From the NCBI GenBank assembly GCA_023356515.1, contig JAKQYG010000284.1, positions 1 through 5,674 on the forward strand: a stretch of 5,674 nt of DNA, written 5' to 3'. The position numbers were made by a program, and so were the translations under genes. The first letter of the stretch is position 1, and each line of letters starts with the position of its first letter. The stretch is from Trichodesmium sp. MAG_R04 (lineage in GTDB: Bacteria > Cyanobacteriota > Cyanobacteriia > Cyanobacteriales > Microcoleaceae). The notes below the pieces were generated by a model. It had not been told where the DNA came from and did no database searches. It worked only from the letters and a program-made list of their open reading frames with translations. This document shows positions 1-4,976 of this stretch, one piece after another.

Positions 1-89
1 TCTTTATAAGGGTCTAGTAATCTAATCTGATTCACCCGCGTAAATAGGCTGCTTTACCAATTCAAATTTTCCCAAAATAAATTTACCAA
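1..89. other. Non-coding left edge, upstream of the E1 fragment
   Basis: No gene is visible here. All three forward frames are closed by stops: at 7 and 28 in one, at 23 and 41 in another, and at 15, 18, 45 and 78 in the frame of the downstream gene. The coding sequence at 90 is therefore not continuous with a longer E1 gene through this stretch. No Shine-Dalgarno-like sequence precedes the ATG at 90. TTTACCAA occurs twice (53-60 and 82-89). The stretch could be the end of an inserted element or intron, or a recombination junction, but I do not recognise a diagnostic end. Confidence 0.5.
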
Positions 90-668
90 ATGCCAGAAAA
101 AATGTCAGGTACAACTCCAGATGTAACAACAATTATGACTTCCTCAGTGATCGCTGGCTATATGGTAGAAATAGGGGCAAAATTGTTACTCGGAGAAGGT
201 AAATTTCAACCAGGCACCCAACTATTTATACCTCTAAGTAGGCCAATAGGGTTTCAGAGCATTCAATTTACCTTAAATCAGGAATGTCCAGACCATTCAG
301 TAATTCCTCAAGACGAAGGCTCTCTAACTCAAAAAGTAAGTTTTGAGAAGACTCCTTTGGAAGTAGCACAAAAGCTAGGACTAGGTGATAATTGGCAATT
401 AGAGTTGCCTTTTGATTTCGTATCGAAGCTTACCTGTTATACCTGTGGTAGTATAGAGCCTATCCGAATACCCAAGCATGAGATTAAGCAAAGTCAAATC
501 AAATGTCCTCAGTGTGGAGAAAATTCCAGAGAAGCAACAGAGTATTTTAGAATTAGTATGGAGTCTGAAGATGCAAACCAACCTTTTTCTTATTTTGGAC
601 TATGCAATCGCGAAATAGTTGAATATATTGATAATAACCAGCGCTTTAGCGTTGAAATAATTTGGTAG
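90..668 (+). CDS. C-terminal fragment of an E1-like (ThiF/MoeB superfamily) Ubl-activating enzyme with zinc ribbon
   Basis: E1-like enzymes adenylate the C-terminus of a ubiquitin-like protein and pass it as a thioester to an E2. Residues about 8-35 (TTPDVTTIMTSSVIAG, then a Glu and KLLLG) match the final helix segment of ThiF/MoeB-type adenylation domains, where Pro-Thr-rich residues lead into 'SiiAg..qEa.KlL'. A short strand region and CPDH (66-69) follow. Residues 116-142 form a zinc ribbon with C116xxC119 and C139xxC142. Residues 168-192 resemble the end of bacterial E1-like proteins from such operons. The N-terminal Rossmann part, with the GxGxxG nucleotide loop and catalytic Cys, is absent. 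The product is 192 residues, where I would expect at least twice that. Upstream frames are closed and there is no ribosome binding site before ATG 90 or the alternative ATG 102, so the start is doubtful. It is 21 bases from the Ubl gene, consistent with one operon. It could be a split E1, an E1 interrupted by an element, or a pseudogene. Confidence 0.72.
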   Translation: MPEKMSGTTPDVTTIMTSSVIAGYMVEIGAKLLLGEGKFQPGTQLFIPLSRPIGFQSIQFTLNQECPDHSVIPQDEGSLTQKVSFEKTPLEVAQKLGLGDNWQLELPFDFVSKLTCYTCGSIEPIRIPKHEIKQSQIKCPQCGENSREATEYFRISMESEDANQPFSYFGLCNREIVEYIDNNQRFSVEIIW

Positions 669-689
669 GTCAAGGAAGGAGTTTGGATT

Positions 690-938
690 ATGGAAGAAAT
701 CCCAGTAACAGTTAGAAATGCCGCGGGAGATTTTAGAAAAGATGTGGAGGTTCCACCAGAAATGGCTTTTCGTGAGTTTCGGGAAGCGGCACAAAAAATA
801 GAAGGTAGGCCAGGCGTTCCGTGTACTCTAGTACGCGAGAAAGATAATCAAGCAATGAATGATGAGGAAACTTTTCAAGGTGCTGCCATTTATCCTGGAA
901 CTGTGTTTGTACTTACTTATGAAGACGAAGGAGGTTAA
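690..938 (+). CDS. Ubiquitin-like beta-grasp protein ending in Gly-Gly
   Basis: Likely the modifier of the conjugation system: adenylated at its C-terminal glycine by the E1, carried by the E2 and attached to a target. The 82-residue protein has beta-grasp layout: strands at about 3-9 (IPVTVRN) and 17-22, a helix at about 25-38, a strand at 45-49 (CTLVR), then 'DEETFQGAAIYPGTVFVLTYE', matching the last loop and strand of bacterial Ubl proteins. The C-terminus is EDEGG with nothing after the diglycine, so no proteolytic maturation is needed. It is a single beta-grasp domain, unlike the two-domain ISG15-like BilA of BIL operons. Lysines at 17, 36 and 51 could in principle carry chains. The start at 690 is supported by AAGGAAGGAG at 672-681, 8 bases upstream. 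The E2 gene follows after 3 bases. Family assignment is secure; the specific target is unknown. Confidence 0.86.
   Translation: MEEIPVTVRNAAGDFRKDVEVPPEMAFREFREAAQKIEGRPGVPCTLVREKDNQAMNDEETFQGAAIYPGTVFVLTYEDEGG
928..935 (+). promoter_or_regulatory. Perfect Shine-Dalgarno for the E2 gene, overlapping the Ubl diglycine codons
   Basis: AAGGAGGT, a full complement to the 16S anti-Shine-Dalgarno core, lies within the codons for the last Glu-Gly-Gly of the Ubl, 6 bases before the E2 ATG at 942. A ribosome finishing the Ubl would pass directly over it, so translational coupling of Ubl and E2 is likely (inference). The same bases serve as the ribosome site and encode the functionally constrained diglycine. 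Confidence 0.75.
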
Positions 939-941
939 AAT

Positions 942-1475
942 ATGACCGTTAGAGATTGGAGACTAGCTAACGATTATAAAGGTTTAAAGGAATTGTGCTT
1001 GTTTAGCGAGCCCGTAAAAGTAAAGATTTTGGAAACAAAAGGCAATCCCCCTGAATCTTACAAACTTAAGCTATCTAACTGTAAGGGGATAGAGTCAGTT
1101 TCCGGCGAAAAACCTAAGTATCGAACCGAGCATATTTTAACCATCAGTAATTTTCCGTCGGATTACCCTGAACCTGGCAAGTTACCAACTGTGAGACTAG
1201 AAACTAGTATGTATCATCCAAATGTATATGATGGTAAACGTGGACTTAAACCTGTGGGTACATTTTGCTTTGAGGGTAAAAACCTGAAAAGTATCAATCA
1301 GCCTTTAGACGCCTTAGTTAAAAGGATAATTGGTATGATTCAGTATGAAAACCTTCAATTTGGATATCCAGCTAATGGGCCTGCTCGTGCCTGGGCGAAT
1401 AAGAACAAGCATCTATTTCCATTAAGTTCAGAAGCAATTAGTAGCCCACCTAAAAAGAAACTTAACTGGTTATAG
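942..1475 (+). CDS. E2-like ubiquitin-conjugating (UBC-fold) enzyme
   Basis: Accepts the Ubl from the E1 on a cysteine and transfers it to a target. Hallmarks in order in the 177-residue protein: a beta-meander with FPSDYP (71-76) before the active site, YHPNVYDG (91-98) carrying the HPN motif (His92, Pro93, Asn94), GTFCFEG (106-112) with Cys109 as the candidate catalytic residue, the C-terminal helices from about 120, and N-x-PARAWANK (145-154), typical of the last UBC helix. The gap from Asn94 to Cys109 is 15 residues, against 8 in classical eukaryotic E2s such as UbcH5, so the loop before the active site carries about 7 extra residues. A short basic tail ends KKKLNWL, which resembles a Trp motif in neighbouring proteins. 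The start is fixed by AAGGAGGT 6 bases upstream. It is in the same operon as the Ubl. No RING or other E3 is visible in the window. Confidence 0.88.
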   Translation: MTVRDWRLANDYKGLKELCLFSEPVKVKILETKGNPPESYKLKLSNCKGIESVSGEKPKYRTEHILTISNFPSDYPEPGKLPTVRLETSMYHPNVYDGKRGLKPVGTFCFEGKNLKSINQPLDALVKRIIGMIQYENLQFGYPANGPARAWANKNKHLFPLSSEAISSPPKKKLNWL

Positions 1476-1919
1476 ATAAAAAAAGCGATTGTTTGTCATG
1501 TCAGGTTTCATAGAATCTTTGTATTTTATAAGCCTGAAAAATTTATATTCTATCAGGACTTACGCAGAGGCACTAATTGTATTGCAAATATCCAAAATAT
1601 TCATCAAAAATAGACCACATCTAGTATCTAATTTTATAAGTCAATATACTTACTAAGCTAATAAAAAAGCTTTAATCCAAGGAAATTCAACCTAAAAATA
1701 ATATTACTAACTTTTGCAACTAGACACTATCAGATCAGTGCTACGTAAGTCTTGTTGATGAATGACTGACGAACCATCAAGATGCTTGTGTAAAAAGAAA
1801 AAATCTGGCTCTAAAATCAAAAAATTAATCATGCAAAACCAAGTGTGATTATGGGGCTTATTTTCGGAGTGTTTGGTTAAGAAAGACAAACTAGACTCAA
1901 TAAATGAGGTGTTTGAAGG
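1476..1919. other. Intergenic region between E2 and JAMM genes
   Basis: This 444-base AT-rich gap separates the E2 from the JAMM gene, although their functions belong together. It holds a degenerate inverted-repeat element (1554-1754). CAGGTTT at 1502-1508 can pair with AAGCCTG at 1530-1536 across a 21-base loop, but no T-run follows, so I do not call a terminator. From 1755 to 1905 I see no convincing gene or promoter. GAGGT at 1906-1910 lies 9 bases before the JAMM start and is its probable ribosome site; a second GAAGG directly abuts the ATG and is too close to serve. Confidence 0.5.
1554..1754. mobile_element. Degenerate MITE-like element with CAGGACTTACGCA ends
   Basis: The left end is CAGGACTTACGCA (1554-1566). 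The right end, TACGTAAGTCTTG (1742-1754), matches the reverse complement of the left in 11 of 13 bases. The left arm continues with GGCACTAATTGTA (1569-1581), which is also found, reverse-complemented, in the right arm of the cleaner element at 4829-4918; the two are clearly one family. At about 201 bp this copy is more than twice as long, and it has no matching direct repeat at its borders (TCTAT left, TTGAT right). It is probably an old, composite or internally expanded copy. No transposase is encoded. Confidence 0.55.
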
Positions 1920-2807
1920 ATGGAACTTAAATGGCGAGATGCAGAAGACACTTATAAGCCTACTATTTTAGCTATAAACCAGTTTTTGGAGAGCAAAAAG
2001 AATTTAATAGACACCAGAAGTCATAATATTGAGGATTTGCTCCTAGAACACAATACTCAAAAAATGAGTGTTTTTATAGCTAAAAATGCAGTGGAACAGT
2101 TAAAAAAACATCTCAGAAAAGACTCCTATAATGAAACAGGAGGTGTCTTAGTAGGACAAGCTTACTTTTGCCCCGAAACAGAAGCAAACTATACGGAAAT
2201 TATTGGTTCAATAGCAGCCCTTTATACCGTTGGCAACCAGGTTCATTTCAAGTTTACTACAGAATGCTGGCAAAATATTTTTCAAATCCAGAAACGAGAC
2301 TTTCCTGAAACCGCAATAGTTGGCTGGTACCATTCTCATCCTGGTCATGGAATATTTTTGTCTACTACTGATTTAAATACCCAAAGATTATCTTTTAAAC
2401 AGCTTTGGCACATTGCTATTGTTTACGATCCAATTCAAAGCCAAATAGGTTTTTTCTATAGTGCAAAAGGCAAAAAAATTGATGCAATATATCTTTCTAA
2501 TAGTTATCCAGATTCTCAATTAAATGTTGTTGAACCTGATATTCAATGGGATAAATTAGATATAGGAACAAAAGAAGATTTAAAAAATTTAGAAGAGGCA
2601 GAAATAAAAGGAAACAGAGAATATAAAAGAAAAGAACCCAGTGAATTAGGGAACAATCAACAATCAGCAGAAAATAGTAAAGGAGAAGAATTAGGAGAAA
2701 AAGCAGCAAATATTCAGAAGCAAAAAGAATTTTTGTTTGCTTTAGATACTATATATGATGGTTTTAGCAAGCTATTTAAAGTAATCTTTGGTTCATTTAA
2801 AGGATAA
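1920..2807 (+). CDS. JAMM/JAB (MPN+) zinc metallo-isopeptidase, deubiquitinase-like
   Basis: Likely removes or trims the Ubl from its targets, like the JAB proteases paired with bacterial Ubl systems. The 295-residue protein has a JAB domain at about 49-195. It carries a complete JAMM motif: Glu72 in NETGGVLVG (catalytic acid/base), then WYHSHPGHGIFLSTTD (136-151) giving His138 and His140, seven residues, Ser148 and Asp151, the HxHx7SxxD zinc site. About 48 residues precede the usual start of the domain and open with MELKWRDAED. Residues 205-270 are rich in Glu, Lys, Asn and Gln and probably disordered. The last 25 residues (FLFALDTIYDGF...) can form an amphipathic helix. An alternative start at ATG 2064 would give the bare domain, but GAGGT at 1906-1910 favours 1920. 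The coupling ATPase follows after 4 bases. The Ubl already ends in Gly-Gly, so the role is probably deconjugation, not maturation (inference). Confidence 0.93.
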   Translation: MELKWRDAEDTYKPTILAINQFLESKKNLIDTRSHNIEDLLLEHNTQKMSVFIAKNAVEQLKKHLRKDSYNETGGVLVGQAYFCPETEANYTEIIGSIAALYTVGNQVHFKFTTECWQNIFQIQKRDFPETAIVGWYHSHPGHGIFLSTTDLNTQRLSFKQLWHIAIVYDPIQSQIGFFYSAKGKKIDAIYLSNSYPDSQLNVVEPDIQWDKLDIGTKEDLKNLEEAEIKGNREYKRKEPSELGNNQQSAENSKGEELGEKAANIQKQKEFLFALDTIYDGFSKLFKVIFGSFKG

Positions 2808-2811
2808 GACT

Positions 2812-4533
2812 ATGGGATGGCAAGACACGCTTGAAACATGGGAATGGAGATTAAAAAACTGGTTTGGTAGTCGTGAAACCATTATTGGTCCTAACGAACC
2901 TTTGCCAGCCACTGATATTAATGCAGGGAATGTAAGAGATTACTCTGGAACCGCAAAATTGAATGAAATTACTCAACGCTTAAATGGATGTAACTGTTGG
3001 CGTAGTATTAGAATACTTAAAAATAAAGACAGCAGACCTACTGGCCTACGGCCTACAATAAATCTGGGCAAATTTATTAATATTTCTCAAGGTAAAGTTC
3101 ACCCTAGGCAAAATATTTGGCTGTCGGAAAAGTCCTTATATAAAAGTGTAGCAATAATTGGACCCCCTGGTAGTGGTAAAACAGAGGGCTTCATCATTCC
3201 AGGGATTAAAGCGGCTATCGATGCAGGTTTATCTAATATTGTCATAGATGTAAAAGGGGGAGAGTTAATAAATAAACTGGGATATTATGCAGAGCAAAAG
3301 GGAATGAGAGTAATTTACTGGAGTGCCCTTCCTCAAGAAGTATCCCGCAGTCATAGTATTAATTTACTAGACAATATTAACTCTTTGCAAGAGGCGAAAA
3401 TACTAGCAAAATCTTTATATGGAAATATTGATGATTTAGGAGAAAATAGACGCTTTGCTAGCAGAGAAATTACTTGGATTGCCCAATGGATAATGTTAGT
3501 AAAGCAGGTTTACGGTTATGCTGCAACATTAAAAGATATTTACAAAATAGCAGAAAGTCCTGTAGAACAATTGGAGGAACTTGTAGAACGATGTCGCGAT
3601 CCAGAATTAAAAGCTCAAATTGATTCTCAACTTAAATTAATGGAAGATGACAATTCTGGAATAGGTTTTTCTTGGGGCATTCAAGATGCTATTAGCTTTT
3701 TAAACTGGCCTAATTTTGTCGAAGTTACAGGACATAGCGATATTTTACTAAGAGATATTCAGTCATCTCCTACTTTACTTGTTATAGGAGCAGAATTAGT
3801 AGGACGTGATGTTTCTAAAAAGATATCGTCGGCTTTAATAGACGTTCTGATGACTATTTTTTATGAACGGTGGACTTCAAATAATAGAGGTCCTGGTATC
3901 GTTTTCTGGATTGATGAATTTCCCAGAATTCAAAAGCAAATAGACATTGAAGAATTTAGCAGTGTTTCCCGTTCAGGCAGAGGTAGTATTGTGATAGCTG
4001 CTCAAAGTTTAGAACAAATTGATCGCAACCATCGGGAGCAGGTAATGGAGAATTTTAATACAGTTGTTCTTTGTAGAGGTGCAAGCCAAGGAGCTTCAGA
4101 ATGGCTAGCTCGCCGTTTGGGATTTCGCTACAAAAATGAAAGAAGTCGCAAACACCGAAAAACTAATCTGTCTAAGAGACCATTTGGGTGGCAATTTGAA
4201 GACGAACGCTATACATCCAGACGAACTCAAGCACCTGTATTAGATACTAAGGAAATTATATCTCCATTAGGTGGTCAGTATGTAGCAGTAGTCCATGCTA
4301 GAAGTGCTTGTTCTAAGCCTTTTTTGGTAGATTATAATAAAAGATTTTTAGAGCCAAGCATTCCTTGGCAACCAACTCGTAGTAAAAAACTAATTTGGCG
4401 AGAAGGTGAACAAAATCAAGTCCAGGGTCATCACCGTCCTAGGGTTGCTCAGAATCTCGTTTTTCGGGAAAGCAACTTAGGAGAACAGACAGAAGAACGA
4501 TCAAACCCACGAAGGGTAATTTGGCCTGATTGA
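2812..4533 (+). CDS. VirD4/TraG-like type IV coupling ATPase, without evident membrane anchor
   Basis: VirD4/TraG/TraD coupling proteins are hexameric ATPases that deliver DNA-protein substrates to type IV secretion channels. I chose ATG 2812 (573 residues) because AAAGGAT lies a few bases upstream; a TTG at 2788 in frame overlaps the JAMM gene and lacks support. Seen in the protein: Walker A GPPGSGKT (117-124), DVKGGE (146-151) typical of the TraG/VirD4 group, Walker B IVFWIDEF (363-370), and SGRGSIVIAAQSLEQ (388-402), the sensor-like Gln motif of this family. VirD4 proteins usually have two N-terminal transmembrane helices; residues 1-110 here are polar and show none. After the ATPase core comes a basic stretch (440-472) and a tail (515-573) with spaced motifs IPWQ, LIWRE, LVFRES and VIWPD. 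No relaxase or channel gene is visible. The 4-base gap puts it in one transcript with the JAMM gene. Family is clear; real conjugative function is uncertain. Confidence 0.88.
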   Translation: MGWQDTLETWEWRLKNWFGSRETIIGPNEPLPATDINAGNVRDYSGTAKLNEITQRLNGCNCWRSIRILKNKDSRPTGLRPTINLGKFINISQGKVHPRQNIWLSEKSLYKSVAIIGPPGSGKTEGFIIPGIKAAIDAGLSNIVIDVKGGELINKLGYYAEQKGMRVIYWSALPQEVSRSHSINLLDNINSLQEAKILAKSLYGNIDDLGENRRFASREITWIAQWIMLVKQVYGYAATLKDIYKIAESPVEQLEELVERCRDPELKAQIDSQLKLMEDDNSGIGFSWGIQDAISFLNWPNFVEVTGHSDILLRDIQSSPTLLVIGAELVGRDVSKKISSALIDVLMTIFYERWTSNNRGPGIVFWIDEFPRIQKQIDIEEFSSVSRSGRGSIVIAAQSLEQIDRNHREQVMENFNTVVLCRGASQGASEWLARRLGFRYKNERSRKHRKTNLSKRPFGWQFEDERYTSRRTQAPVLDTKEIISPLGGQYVAVVHARSACSKPFLVDYNKRFLEPSIPWQPTRSKKLIWREGEQNQVQGHHRPRVAQNLVFRESNLGEQTEERSNPRRVIWPD

Positions 4534-4828
4534 ATTAATTTGATCAAATGATTTGTTCATGCTATTTTGTAAGCAAATATACGTGTTAGTAAAAAAAAAG
4601 GGGGATGCGGTTGGGCAATACCCATGAATGTCTGTAGACAGAGTGCTCCCGACTAGGGAAGCATCTGATTAGTGAAAATCTGTTGTTTGGTAACATTAAT
4701 CGTCATAACGAGTGATGTTTTATAGTTATTTTAATTTAGATTGAGATAGGTATTTATTGCTATAACTAAGTCTCAGCAGAAAAAGTTTTCCATTCTTATT
4801 TAAAATGACTATATATTAGTTTTATGAA
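4534..4828. other. Intergenic region after the coupling ATPase
   Basis: No gene is visible in these 295 bases. They hold a 12-base palindrome just after the stop codon (4538-4549), a run of nine A then five G (4591-4604), and a hairpin-rich stretch (4604-4665) listed separately. From about 4680 to 4823 the sequence is plain AT-rich DNA in which I recognise nothing. No classic terminator (GC stem followed by a T-run) follows the ATPase gene. Confidence 0.5.
4604..4665. other. Hairpin-rich, possibly structured RNA or element end
   Basis: GATGC (4604-4608) can pair with GCATC (4661-4665), enclosing three small hairpins: TGGG/CCCA (4612-4615 with 4621-4624, 5-base loop), TGTC/GACA (4629-4632 with 4637-4640, 4-base loop) and TCCC/GGGA (4647-4650 with 4656-4659, 5-base loop). 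An alternative fold extends the last stem with TGC/GCA across one bulge. The stretch is much richer in G and C than its surroundings. It could be a small RNA, a leader, or the end of an IS200/IS605-like or intron-like element. I do not recognise a named family. Confidence 0.35.
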
Positions 4829-4918
4829 CAGGACTTACGCAGTACCGCTATATATGGCCCATAAATTTGTATTTTTCAAGATATTGCCACTACAATTAGT
4901 GCCGTTGCGTAAGTCCTG
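4829..4918. mobile_element. 90-bp MITE-like element with perfect 13-bp inverted ends and 5-bp target duplication
   Basis: CAGGACTTACGCA (4829-4841) and TGCGTAAGTCCTG (4906-4918) are perfect inverted repeats. ATGAA directly flanks both sides (4824-4828 and 4919-4923), consistent with a 5-bp target-site duplication. The element is far too short to encode a transposase, so it would have been moved in trans. Its right arm is closely related, in reverse complement, to the left arm of the element at 1554-1754. It lies 58 bases before the start codon of the repeat-protein gene. Confidence 0.75.
4867..4896 (+). promoter_or_regulatory. Candidate promoter inside the MITE-like element
   Basis: TTGTAT (4867-4872), an 18-base spacer and TACAAT (4891-4896) resemble a sigma-70-type promoter pointing at the gene that starts at 4977. 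The -10 box matches TATAAT in 5 of 6 bases; the -35 box matches TTGACA in only 3 of 6. The predicted transcript would have a leader of roughly 70-75 bases. In AT-rich DNA such matches arise by chance, so this is tentative. Confidence 0.35.
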
Positions 4919-4976
4919 ATGAAGCAGCTAAAGTTAATTTACATCAAATCAAATTAGACAAGGAGATAGAAGTAAA

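Noticed and set aside
53..89. TTTACCAA direct repeat as a target-site or recombination duplication at the E1 break
   Set aside because: Eight AT-rich bases 29 apart can occur by chance, and no element ends are visible between them.
1..89. 3' end of a group II intron
   Set aside because: GGGT/ACCC could form a hairpin near 10-36, but no domain V signature is present, and the bases after it contain an in-frame stop before the E1 fragment.
399..794. Two minus-strand frames under the E1 fragment and Ubl genes
   Set aside because: Both lie opposite genes with clear domain matches and show no family features.
1502..1536. Rho-independent terminator after the E2 gene
   Set aside because: The 7-bp stem includes a wobble pair, has a 21-base loop and is followed by A-rich, not T-rich, sequence.
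1707..1889. 60-codon frame on the minus strand in the E2-JAMM gap
   Set aside because: It crosses the right end of the degenerate repeat element, shows no domain and has no clear ribosome site. It might be a transposase remnant, but I cannot support that.
2497..2709. Hydrophobic 70-codon minus-strand frame, apparently a membrane protein
   Set aside because: It is the reverse complement of the Lys/Glu-rich linker of the JAMM protein, which automatically reads as Leu/Phe-rich; there is no start signal.
2788..2811. TTG start 8 codons upstream of the ATPase ATG
   Set aside because: It lies inside the JAMM gene without a ribosome site, while ATG 2812 has AAAGGAT just upstream.
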